From assembly GCF_019112545.1 (NCBI RefSeq), contig NW_025064880.1:1121719-1185718 (forward strand): 64,000 nucleotides of DNA, written 5' to 3'. This DNA is from Guyanagaster necrorhizus (Eukaryota; Basidiomycota; Agaricomycetes; Agaricales; Physalacriaceae). A program made the translations under genes and the position numbers. Of the stretch, positions 33,700-44,040 are shown piece after piece. Under the pieces are notes generated by a model, which did no database searches, had not been told where the DNA came from, and saw nothing but the letters and a program-made list of their open reading frames with translations. How positions within the stretch are numbered: position 1 is the stretch's first letter; the number at the start of each line of letters is the position of its first letter.

Positions 33700-36650
33700 C
33701 CCTCAATGCAACATCCCTTTCCAATCACTTCTTCCACATTCCTCTTTCAGCAGAATTACCAACTACGATAGAATCTGACAGTTCCCAAACTTGTATCATT
33801 CTGTGCTTTCTTGCACTTATTGATTCTGATTCTAGCCACTGCTTTGTTAACACTAAGTATGTAGCTGCCAATAAAATCCCTATTAAAACCATCCCTAGCA
33901 TGCAACTTTGATTGTTTGATGGCTTCATCAGAAGCCATATATCTCAAATTGCAACTATCTCCATCTGTTTCCTGTCTGGAGACACCTTTCCCATCAACTT
34001 CTATGTCACTCCTCTGGATTCATCTTGCAATCTTGTTCTAGAATACAACTGGCTCTCTTGCTACAATCTATTGACTGACTGGACTGAGAACAGTATCACT
34101 TTCTGCTCAAGCTACCAGAATCTCACTCCAACTAATTCTGTGGCCTTCACTGTATCCCAGAGACTTCCATGCCTACAGGACAATATTCCATCTCTCTTCA
34201 AGCCTTTCAGCTCAATTCTAGGACTTTTATGCTCACTGGACTCCATCAGTCCAACCTCCAGGGCTTCACCTCATCCCAAATCTGCTCCAGGCTACCAGCA
34301 GACTCTATTCTCATATGAACTCATCTATTTCTATTTTCTCTCAGAGTCTTTTACTATGAAGGCACATCTGAAGATCTCTATCATATCTGCTGCTGCATTT
34401 GTCTGAGCCAGTGCAGAAGAAGATGCTCAGCAGTTCACACTGCAGCCTTCTTTGCCTAATATTGAAGCCAAAGCCACATCTGTAAAACCAGCAGATCTTT
34501 CATCAGTGCCAGTAGAGTATCATGATTTTGCAGATGTTTTCAGCAATACTCTCTCTGAAAAGCTATCTGAACACAGACTGTATGACCTCAAAATCAACTT
34601 TGAAGAAGAAACATCTCCACTGCTTGAATCCATTTATTCTCTCTCAGAATCCAAACTCAAGACTCTATAAGAGTTTATTGATGATAATCTGCACAATAAG
34701 TTTATTACTCCATTTTGCTCTCCACACAGGGCTCTGGTTCTGTTTGTCAAGAAGAAGACTGATGAACTCCAACTTTGTGTCAACTACCACAGCCTGAACA
34801 AAATCTCTAAGAAGAATCATTACTCTCTTCTCCTCATTTCTGATCTCTTTGACTTCACCTACTCTATGTGCATCTACACCAAGCTTGACTTTCAACATGC
34901 CTACTGTCTCATCCACATAGCTAAAGGGGATGGATGGAAAGCAGTCTTTCAGACCCTTTATAATTCCTTCAAATGACATATTATGCCTTTTGGCCTCACA
35001 AATGCTCTGATAGCATTCCAACATTTTGTGAATAATATACTCTCTGACATGCTCAATATATTAGTAGTAGTCTACCTCAATAACATCCTCATACATTCTG
35101 ACAATCCAAAAGTTCATCAGAAACATGTTTGTAAAGTCCTATGCAGGCTTAAAGCTAATAAACTCTATTGCAAAGGCTCCAAATGTGAATTCAATCAGAA
35201 TTCTGTGAAATACCTAGACTACATCCTATCATCTGAAGGACTTCACATGTCTAAAGAAAAAGTCAAGGACATCCAATCTTTTCTTAGCTTTGCCAACTTC
35301 TACTGTCACTTCATGCATGAATATAGCAATATCATCATTTTCCTTGCATGACTTATCTGCAAAGAAACTCCATAGAAATTTGATGATAAATGCTTAGCTG
35401 CCTTTAATGAGTTGAAACAGGCCTTTACACATGCTCTCATCCTTATCCACTAGATCCCTGATTGAAAGATGGTAGTGGAGACTGACACCTCTAATTATAC
35501 AATTACAGCTATCCTCTCTATCTATTTTTGAAGATAGCAAAATCCACCTCATCACTTTTCATTCCTGAAGTCTCCACAATGCTGAACTCAACTATGACAT
35601 CTATGACAAGAAGCTTCTGGACATTTTTAAAGCTTTTAAACATTGGCACCACTATCTTAAAGGCTTCATAGACTCTATTGATGTCATAACAGATCACAAG
35701 AATCTTGAATATTTTGCAACTATCAAGATTCTGACATGCTGATAAGTCTACTAGTCCAAATACCTATTTCAGTCCATGGCTCCAAATTTGTTTTTCAGTT
35801 CACTCATGCCCTAGTTATTGCCCTTGATATGGAACTCCACCTTACTTTCAGTTACTATCTAGAGGCCAACAGACAAATCAAATAGACAAACCAAACTCTG
35901 AAACAATACATCTGCATCTACTGTTTCTATTAACAGGACAACTGGGATACCCTCTTACTCATTGCTGAGTCCACCTACAACAATGTCTCTAATGTGTCCA
36001 CTGGAATTTTTCCATTCTTCACTAACAAGAGTTACCACCTTAACATTACTATTTATTCTAAAAGAGACATCACCTCTGCCTAAGCCTGAGACTTTGCAGT
36101 CAATCTTAATAAACTTTATCAAGTATTAAAAGATAAAATCTCTAAAGCTCAGGCTTGCTATAAGATCTAAGTGGATAAGTATTGGATTTCAGTCCCTCTG
36201 TTCACAGTGAGTGACAAGATTTATTTCAGTTCCAAACATATCAAAATCATCTGTCTGACCAGAAAATTCTCTGAAAAATACCCTAGTCCTTTCAAAATCA
36301 TAGCTCAATCTGATTCTCACTCCTTCACTCTGAGGCTTCTACTGGATCTCTGGTCTATTCACCCAATCTTTCATATATCATAATTAGAACTTATAAAAGA
36401 AAACATCATTTCTAATCAAATCCAACCACTGCCACCTCTAGTCAAAGTTGATAGAAAAGAATATTTTGAAATAGCTCAAATTCTTGACTCTAAACTGGAC
36501 CACTGGTTCCACTTTCCACTGCTGTATAAGATCCAGTGGCTAGGTTATAAAGGTACCAACAAAGAATTTGCTTAGTTACTGGCTTCTGAGTTCTCTGCTA
36601 ATGAGTTTATTGAAGAATTCCATCATCAATATTCAGGCAAACCAGGACTC
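33700..36650 (+). pseudogene. Pol relic of element G
   Basis: Retropepsin-like region with SGDTFPINFYVTPLDS (about 33,980); RT with FVKKKTDELQLCVNY (about 34,740), FGLTNALIAFQHFVNN (34,990) and a degraded YLNNI catalytic box (35,080); RNase H (about 35,480-35,720, TDHKNLEYF); integrase fragments; and a chromodomain ending near 36,650 (YKIQWLGYKG, HHQYSGKPG). The integrase zinc module is largely missing compared with E, so a deletion between RNase H and integrase is likely near 35,740. Confidence 0.8.
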
Positions 36651-36996
36651 TTATCCAAAGTCACTCAAATATTCTCTTTTTGATACAGCACTATTTCAGA
36701 CACTGCTGGTGCCCACTCTTACTATTTCAATCATCTCTTTTACAATTTTCAAAATCAAATTTTATATTTATATTTTGTTCACTACCAACCTGACCACTTT
36801 TTATATATATTTCATACTACAAGAAATTTTTTTACAATTACAAAGGTCTAGCATCTGACAGACCTGCACCAGAACCTGAGTTTTCCTCTTGATTCCTTAA
36901 CTTCTCTATATCTTTATTCAGCTTTTTCAGCATTGCCATCTGCAAGTCCTTCATCTCCTGATCCTTCTCATTCTTAAAGATCAGATGAGCCTCTTT

Positions 36997-37909
36997 TTAT
37001 GCCTCCAACTCAGACTCTAAAAACAACTCTGAAAGAGACAACATATCATTAGACTCATAGTCATTCTGGAGATCTGCCATAATACTATGGACATCCATCA
37101 TCTTGTCTGCCAACTCATTCATGTGATGCATCAACTTGCATATTAATTTTAAAAGTTGATGAAGGCTAGTGAAGACTCTCATACTACTAATCACCTCACT
37201 TACAGTGACACTCTTATTGAATGAACAGACAGTCTTCTTGATCTTGCAATGAGTGCAAGTCTGCCCACAACTAGCATTTTTGATTGCCAGATGTGCATAA
37301 CAATGGGTGCCATCTTGGTGACAGTACATGCAACTTTCTGAAAATAAAACTAAGTCAGAACCAATCAGAAACAAGACAACACTTACTTTTACACTTAACT
37401 CCTCTTTGCTCTCTGTCAGCTCTACTACCTCCAACTTCACCCTCTTCTTGGGGCTAGCCACTATTTCTACCTCACTGTTACCTATTACACTATGAGACTT
37501 AAACTTCTGCTTTTCATCCTTTGACACTAGACCTGCTACCCTTCTCTTTCTCTTTCACACTCTCTTTCTCCTCTCTAGGATCCCCTTAGATTCCTCCAAC
37601 TCATCATTCCCTCTCAGCTCTCTGGTTCACCCCATTCTCAGATTCTGATAGTGTATGGCTAGTCACCTTTTTGAAATAAAGTCCAGGTCCAGGCTCAAAG
37701 TGAGCCACCAAAACTTAATACAGTCTGAAATTGATAGTCTCTACAGGGATCATCTGTAATCTATCCTCTGTTACTAGCTCTATCTGCTCCATCTCTACAG
37801 CAGCTGCTGTTTTCACCACAGCCTCTGTGGCTTTCTTCTCTGCAGCTTTCTGTTGAGTTATAGCCTCTATAGTCTCCTCCACTTTTTTTGCCTGCTTCTT
37901 CATGGCCAA
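36997..37909 (-). pseudogene. Antisense Cys-cluster gene carried by element G
   Basis: Located downstream of pol and in the opposite orientation, as in element E. The N-terminal part (37,909-37,715) is a Lys/Glu/Ala-rich coiled coil (KKVEETIEAITQQKAAEKK). The conserved part (37,527-36,997) has the KKRVKLEVVEL block, then the Cys module SCMYCHQDGTHCYA...CTHCKIKKTVC and the tail LHQLLKLICKLMHHMNEL. A sequence matching the E intron (GTAAGTGTTGTC...TTTTCAG) sits at about 37,390-37,342; translated straight through it gives hydrophobic filler. The spacing CX2CX6C-X14-CX2CX6C fits a Zn2Cys6 cluster. The N-terminus differs from the E copy. Function unknown. Confidence 0.62.
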
Positions 37910-37919
37910 CTGGACCTCA

Positions 37920-40706
37920 AAAAAAAGATTGACTGATCTTCATATATATAGAAAAGTTAAGTTGCCAGCAGGCAAAAAAATTAATTACAAAATTTAACTT
38001 GAAAATTGTGAAAGAGTAATTGAAATAGTAGTCAGTGGTTGGAATTGAAATAGTAAAGATGGATGCCAGTGATGTCCAAAGTAGTGTGGTATCAAGAAGA
38101 GAATGTTTGGATGATCTTAGATAAAAGTTCTAGTTTGTCTGGGTATCAATAGTGGAAATCTTTAATGAACTTGTTGATAGAGAACTCAGAGGCTGGTAAC
38201 TAAGCAAATTCTTTGTCAGTACCCTTATAGTCTAGCCACTTGATCTTATACAGTAGTAGACAGCAAAACCAGTGATCCAACTTAGAATCAAGAATTTGAG
38301 CTATTTCTTCTCTGTTGACTTTGACTGGAGGTGATGGAGGTTGGATTCAGTTAGAGATGATGTTTTTCTCTATGGGTTTCAACTGTGATATGTAGAAGAC
38401 TGAGTGAATGGACCAGAGATCCAGTGGAAGCTTCAGAGTGAAAAAGTGAGGCCATCAAATAATCAGAGTTGCATACTAGAAATAGTTTTAATAGGAATAT
38501 CATTGATAGCTACATACTTAGTGTCAACAAAGCAGTGGCTAGAACCAGAATTGATAAGAGCAAGGAAATATGGAATGGTAGAATCTAGAGATCTGTTGAG
38601 TTCTGTACTAGATGGTAATTCTGCTGAAAGTGGAAGATAAAAGGATTGGTTGAAAAGAGATATTATATTGAGAGTAATAATCTCCAGTGTGCAAATAGAG
38701 TCAATGTAACCCTGAACTCATACAGAGAAAACAGAGTTGCTTTCTAGTTTTCTGACTCCTTTGGAGCTGGTTTCTCAAGAGCAGTGTCTTCTTCTACTGT
38801 ATGACCCTTGATAGAGGCTGCTGTCTTCTGTTTGTTGCAATCCTTGGTTTTGTGTTTGGTCTCACAGAACATGCAGAAGTTGTTCTAGTGCTAGTGGTCA
38901 TCTTCTTTCTGAGTAAGATCACTGTCTTTGCTTAGCTTGTCAGCATAGAGCTTAGGAGTGGTGGATTTTATTGTGAAGCCAGAGTCTAAGAAAGAAGAGT
39001 TGAACTCTTTAGATTCAGAGTTGAAAGATTGATTAGAGGCCTTATTGTTCTAGTTTTCACAGGCAATTTCAGTCTTTCAGGTTCAGTAGTAAGCATCAAA
39101 TTCTTGAGTAAAAAAGTGCATATTGCAGAGGTTGTTAGACTTTCCATAGTGAGCTATGTTGTTCTTGATGTAAGTGTAGAGACCATAGTCAAAGATATGG
39201 CAGAGAGAGTTATCTTCATACCCAATTTGTGAGATATACTGATTGAATTGGACTATATACTTTATAATCTGGTCTCTATCATGCATCTGAAGGTGCTCTA
39301 ATGCATCTTTGGCATCTCTGATGGTGTTAAAGAGGCCAAAGTTGCTATAAAGCTCTAAGAAGGCTGCATAGAAAAATTACTAGACTAGTGGATTCTGCAG
39401 ATTAGAATTAAGAATGTCTGATTCAAATAGTTGAGCATAGTGCCAGCCAGAAAGAAGATGGCATAGTTGATCTTGCTGACATCTGCTATGAACACAGTAG
39501 GTCTGTCATTGAAGTTCAACTGAAGAAAAACAATAAAGGTCTTTAGTTTGCAAGAATCAGAGCTATCAAAGAGTTCCAGTTTCTTGATCTTGATGTGGAT
39601 AGTGGCTGGCTTGAGATTATTAAGAAAAGTAGAGACTCCTCATAGCAGGTTCATGAATTCTAAAAACATGTCCTATTAGTTTGAGTTGTTGCTTTTTGCA
39701 GAGCCATTAGAATCACTTGAATCTCCTGTACTATCTGAAAAGAGATTTGGTGAGTTACTATCTGATCTCTGGCAAATAAGAGTATGAGTAGAAGTGTCTT
39801 TACCTCTGCTCTCTGAGTCTGAGCTGTCTGAATTCTCATGCATGTTGCCTAAGGATAAGAAGTCTGTTAAAGAGTCACTTTAGATGCTATATATTGTGCT
39901 GGCCTATCAGGCTCTATTAGTTAGGATGCTAGTAGCATCAAAAGGGTTAGAGAAGTTGTCATAGTTGGGTTAATAGGCAATAAAGCTAAAGTGGATGTAG
40001 ATTTTTCTATTGGAGAGTTGTCCTCCACTGGAGGTCAATCCAAAGAGGCCTAGTTGTTTTTTTGAGACAGAGGCTGAAATGTCTTTCATGAAAAACATGT
40101 TGGAGTAGCTGGGCTGGGTTTATTTGAAATCAGCTTCTGTGAATTGAATGAATATGATGGACATAATTAAAAAAATTTTCAACTCAAGAGTTTGAGTTCA
40201 AATATACTGTTAGGAACATGCTAATTGATTAGACTTGAGTGCACATGCAGAGACTGGCAGAGTGCATAGGCATCAATGAAGCCATTGGCAATGTCACTCT
40301 TGAGTTGAGGTCTAAGGATTTGGATTAACAGAACAGAGTTCTGTTGGAGAAGTGAAGAAGAATATTCTTTAGAGCAGAATCTGATGGATGAGATAAAGAG
40401 AAGCTAAAGTGAGTATAAAGTGTAGATGGCTATTCAAGTTGATATTCAAACTGAGTAATTACAGTGCTTGTATATAGTTTATATACTATTAGTAGTTCTT
40501 TCTGAGTCAGAATCTATTGAATTCTGTTATTAACTGTTTGCTACTATATTCAGAGTTTAGATACTACAATATGAAATATAGATGTGAAATAATAATAGTG
40601 AAATAAAATTAATTAGTAATAAAAAACAGGCAAAGTCTAGTGAGACTTAATGATTAAGTTCTTAGTTGGTCAGAGTGACATGGAGGCCAGCAGCATGTGT
40701 GTAACA
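37920..40706 (-). mobile_element. Element H: deletion derivative of the second family
   Basis: Minus strand, with a 5' LTR at 40,208-40,706 and gag from about 40,100 (MFFMKDISASVSKKQLGLF) to about 38,750. It then jumps at about 38,446 from the protease region straight to the pol tail (37,930-38,440, matching 26,600-27,050 of E). RT, RNase H, integrase, the antisense gene and the 3' LTR are missing. Its left end abuts G head to head at an A-run. Confidence 0.78.
40208..40706 (-). repeat. 5' LTR of element H (499 bp)
   Basis: Starts TGTTAGGAACATGC and ends GTGTGTAACA. It is more diverged than the E and G LTRs. Confidence 0.82.
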
Positions 40707-42020
40707 GGTCATCAATAAGCAGCTAAAATAAGATAAATGTTTTAATAAAATAAAATTGAGATAAGATAAGTAAAAAAATCATAACAGATAATCTCAAGTC
40801 CTAGATAGTAGACTTTCATACCAGAGATTAAAGAGCTTTATTATGATACAAAAAAAATTTATGACTCCTATTCAGCTGAAACATGAAATATCCAATCATC
40901 AACTGGGATATCACTATAGTTTTCTCTAGCATCAGAGTCTTTATACAAAAGAATGAGATCACTAAGTTTTAAAGACTAGCTACTGCTGGTAAATTATAGA
41001 GACAACAGAAAATTCACATCTGCATTTATATGCTGATATGAAATAAAGAGACAGCTGAGATCAAGTACATGCCATGCTAATAATTCATATACAGTCAAAT
41101 CTTTGATGTCAATGATTATTATCATTGTCTTTGCTAAAATCTCACTAAAAGATACTATATCAAAAGAGACAACAAGAAACAAATATTGATTTTAGTGAGG
41201 AAAAAGAGAGAGTGACAATATTTGCATCTCAAAGCATGGCAAGAACATTCAATTATCAATCTGGAGATATTAGTATATCTATTATCTAAAAATAAATAAA
41301 ACATTAGATAGAAATTACACACTCAATCTAGCTACTATCTATTATATAACTTAACAGACATATATTATAACTATAAGATTATAGCATTATATATTGATAG
41401 AGATATATTTGATATTTATTATCAATGATTAGCTTAGTCATATTATTGCCTAAATAGGTAATAACAATATAAAAAATAAGAGTCCTTTATGCTTAATATT
41501 AACAAGTTTAATTGTTTATATTGCATTTAATTTTTACACATTTTGAGATCATATATTCAAGAAATAGCCTGATTAGATTATGTGGCTGTCAGCTTTGATC
41601 TGAATGCCAACAGGCTACAGTATAATCCTATTCATTTAAAGTTCTATTTTTTAAGAAATATTTGATATAGACATATTGTTTTTAATTAAACTTTATGCTT
41701 ACAATGGGTTATATATGTATCTCACTCAAGATTGCACTCAAAGGCATAAAATATTCTTATGTAAAAGTATTAATCAATGTTCAGATATTAGCTAATTGAA
41801 AACTAACATATAAAGTAATAGAAGAGTATCAGAGATTCTAAGACACTATATCATTTGAAATAGAGCATACTAGTCTTGTATTCCATATTATGCCAAGCAG
41901 CTGTACTGACTTAACTCTGAATCCTTCTGGGAAGATGTGCTTGAAAACAATGCACTAGCAGCATTAAAAGAGATTCCCATTGTTAGTATGCATTAGTAAG
42001 CTTTTTAATAACTTAGATGA
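40707..42020. other. AT-rich decayed DNA without a recognisable gene
   Basis: Very AT-rich, almost no CpG. A minus-strand stretch at 41,182-40,994 is open (62 codons) and may be a decayed transposon ORF, but I cannot assign it. No LTR, tRNA or other RNA gene seen. Confidence 0.4.
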
Positions 42021-42200
42021 TTGGAAATAGCAGCTAACATTCTCATCCCTAGATTTGTTAACTATTCTCTTCAATTCATAGATGCCTGTGCATGTGGGTT
42101 AAATAGTAGACAGGCCAATTGGGCAGCCAGATGCTATAGAGGTCATTGGACACTACCAGAGAACATTCTTGAAGAACTAGAGAAAGAAAATATTATATAA
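42021..42200 (+). pseudogene. Short decayed ORF, probably transposon-derived
   Basis: One frame is open for about 60 codons to TAA at 42,200 and reads like real protein: RFVNYSLQFIDACACGLNSR followed by WAARCYRGHWTLPENILEEL. The upstream frame is closed by TGA. The Arg-to-Cys and Arg-to-Trp look of several residues fits CpG decay of Arg codons. I do not recognise the family with confidence; a DNA-transposon protein is the best guess. It is the last repeat-like sequence before the gene compartment. Confidence 0.35.
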
Positions 42201-42402
42201 CTGCATCTGCTTTTTGAAAACATGTTAATTACTCTATGAATTCAAGGCCATTGTCAAATCCCTTTCATTCTGAACTGCCTAAACATGTTTCTCACAACTT
42301 TTATCTTTTACATCTGTGATATTGTCCATGCAGCAGTTTCTATTCCTCATTGAGTGTTTTGTTCACCCAGTTTGGACATCTATGTCACATTAATAGTCAC
42401 AC

Positions 42403-42410
42403 CACGTGAC
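42403..42410. promoter_or_regulatory. CACGTGAC motif upstream of TRM112
   Basis: A Cbf1/bHLH-type CACGTG core about 110 bp before the start codon, just at the edge where CpG content recovers. A second CACGTGAC lies at 48,501-48,508 upstream of CDC45. Regulatory role is inferred from motif only. Confidence 0.3.
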
Positions 42411-42520
42411 ATTGGCGGACTCGCCTACCTTGTCAGGGAATGCTCTGTTGTCGCTTGTTTTCCCTGGCTTTTACCGGTCCGAGATACCGATCGCGACTTT
42501 TCACCTTTCCATTGCCTTCA

Positions 42521-43044
42521 ATGGTCCGTCTAATCACTCACAATCTTTTGGCATGTCATGTCAAAGGATGCACTTCCAATAATTTCCCGCTGGAGTTTAA
42601 GGATGTGCAGGTTGAGCTGCGCGACGCCGAATTCAATTCCGATTTTCTCAGAGGCTTCATTCCCAAAATTGAATGGAAGGCTTTAGTTGACGCTGCCAGA
42701 CAGGTATGCCTAGTTACAACACGTCCTTGTTGTTTGGAATTTTCATTTTTACAGGTAGGAAATACGTCTCTTCCATTAGAGCTGCCTGAAATGTTGGACG
42801 ATGATTTCTTGAAAAGTCTTCATCATGTTTTGCTTGAAGTGAGCCAAACCTACAGTCGATCGTCGGAGTCTGGCATGCTGACCGATTCACAGATACATGT
42901 AGAAGAGGGTTCTATGACCTGTCCTAACTGCCATCATGTCTATCCCATATCCAATGGAATCCCAAACATGGTGCGTTCGCGCGTTATTTCGACAAATAAT
43001 TCTCATTTCTCTTTCAGCTTTTGGCAGAACATGAAATTGGCTAG
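42521..43044 (+). CDS. TRM112: Trm112, activating subunit of RNA/protein methyltransferases
   Basis: Three exons (42,521-42,703, 42,755-42,970, 43,018-43,044) with GT-AG introns of 51 and 47 nt encode 141 residues, close to the 135 of the yeast protein. The start MVRLITHNLLACHVKGC and the ending GIPNMLLAEHEIG are the family hallmarks. The zinc ribbon is visible as C12/C17 and C117/C120 (MTCPNCHHVYPI). Trm112 is a small cytosolic and nuclear partner that stabilises several methyltransferases: tRNA (Trm9, Trm11), 18S rRNA (Bud23) and eRF1 (Mtq2). The ATG at 42,521 is chosen over the in-frame upstream one at 42,440 because family members begin there. A CACGTGAC motif at 42,403-42,410 lies in the promoter. 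Its stop is 55 bp from the convergent HIS3 stop. Confidence 0.95.
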
Positions 43045-43099
43045 CGCTTCAATTAATTAACGAATGTAGAACATCAGATGTTATGTACATGGTTTACGT

Positions 43100-43930
43100 T
43101 CATAGTACACCTTTTGTGCTAGGAACGTCGTTACTTCCCGTTCTCTCGATAGCTTGGCGGATGGCCAAAGCAAGTGCTTTGAAAGCGGATTCCGACCTGT
43201 ATTCAGAGCCATGACTAGGGATGGGAAAGTAGACTTCGTATGGCACGTACCGATGATGGTCATTTTCTCCTCGAAGAACGTCCACATGCAATGTAACTCC
43301 AGATGCAATCGCGAACGAGTAGAATATGTGCGGTATCATCTCCGTCGAGAGATCGCCAATCTTTTCCCTCTTGAGTCCAAGGTCGGTGACGCAGTACGGT
43401 CTTGAGCATATGTCTATCACAGCTCGCGATAGGGCCTGGAGCACAGAAAGCGTAAGGAAATTTTGTATTCCAGTACGGGCGAACGAATACGCACCTCGTC
43501 TAGGGGTGCAAAGCCAGTTCCATACCGTCGTATGCCGCGTACCTCCCCAAGAGCTTGCTTAAAGGCTGTCCCAAGAGCAATAGCGCTATCCTGTAATGAC
43601 AAATAGACCTCAATACGATTAGCCAGAAGTTCAAGAAGATAATGGACATATCTGCGGTATGGTGGTCGTCTATAAAGAGATCCCCTCTACACTTCATGGT
43701 CAGGGACATTCCACCGTGCTTCGCCAGCGCCGTGTACATCTGCAAATTGCGGTTCTGAATTGTATATTTGGGTCCCTGGAAGTGGTTCATACATGATCTA
43801 GAAAGCCGATTCCGGTTGAAACATCGATAGTTTGCACGACATTGGATCCTGGAGCACAGTCAAGATTTATAGACACCTCTATTTGTGTTTCGCTTGTTTT
43901 CCTAAAGATGGATGCAGTCCTGACTGACAT
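43100..43930 (-). CDS. HIS3: Imidazoleglycerol-phosphate dehydratase
   Basis: Catalyses dehydration of imidazole glycerol phosphate in histidine biosynthesis. Four exons (43,930-43,793, 43,739-43,652, 43,592-43,495, 43,435-43,100) give 219 residues, against 220 in yeast. Signatures in order: [39 protein letters not shown] (metal-binding His), [42 protein letters not shown] and a KGVL end. Introns 1 and 3 are GT-AG. Intron 2 (43,651-43,593) can restore the invariant HHTAED block only if it is read as ATATGT...CATTAC, an AT-AC intron; no GT-AG pair keeps the frame. The C-terminal part has a short insert ([19 protein letters not shown]) between NDHHR and SESAF that yeast lacks. The start is the first ATG in frame. 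Confidence 0.93.
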
Positions 43931-44040
43931 GGTAAGGGCAGAGACCTTGACGGAAATGTTCTCACGATTCGAGATTTGTTGGCTTCCGGCACCGGGCCGA
44001 GAGCTAGTAGGACCGTAGGGATAACAGACGTACACATCTT
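43931..44040. promoter_or_regulatory. 110-bp bidirectional promoter of HIS3 and MSS51
   Basis: The two divergent start codons leave 110 bp for both promoters and 5' leaders. There is no obvious TATA box. GC-rich blocks (GGCACCGGGCCGAG) lie in the middle. Confidence 0.6.

Larger units (their letters stand above)
24064..37925 (+). mobile_element. Element G: second chromovirus family, split by element E
   Basis: Starts with an LTR at 24,064-24,564 and the first part of gag (to 24,947). It resumes after element E at 32,553 with the rest of gag and pol to about 36,650, then carries an antisense Cys-cluster gene (36,997-37,909). The 3' LTR is absent: sequence switches at about 37,911-37,925, at an A-run, to the minus-strand element H. 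The insertion cut element C in its protease region. Confidence 0.8.

Noticed and set aside
24063..40707. Continuation of element C beyond G/H
   Set aside because: Sequence after 40,706 does not match the expected protease/gag of C, so no rejoining is claimed.
40994..41182. Minus-strand 62-codon frame rich in Ile and Leu
   Set aside because: AT-rich DNA yields such frames easily; some residues look protein-like but no family could be supported.
42440..42520. N-terminal extension of TRM112 from the upstream in-frame ATG
   Set aside because: Family members start MVRLITHN-like; the extension has no similarity and would be far longer than usual.
43500..43790. Straight translation through HIS3 intron 2 ([15 protein letters not shown] frame)
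   Set aside because: It loses the invariant HIS3 block after HHTA and runs into an unrelated frame; the conserved protein resumes only after the 59-nt gap.
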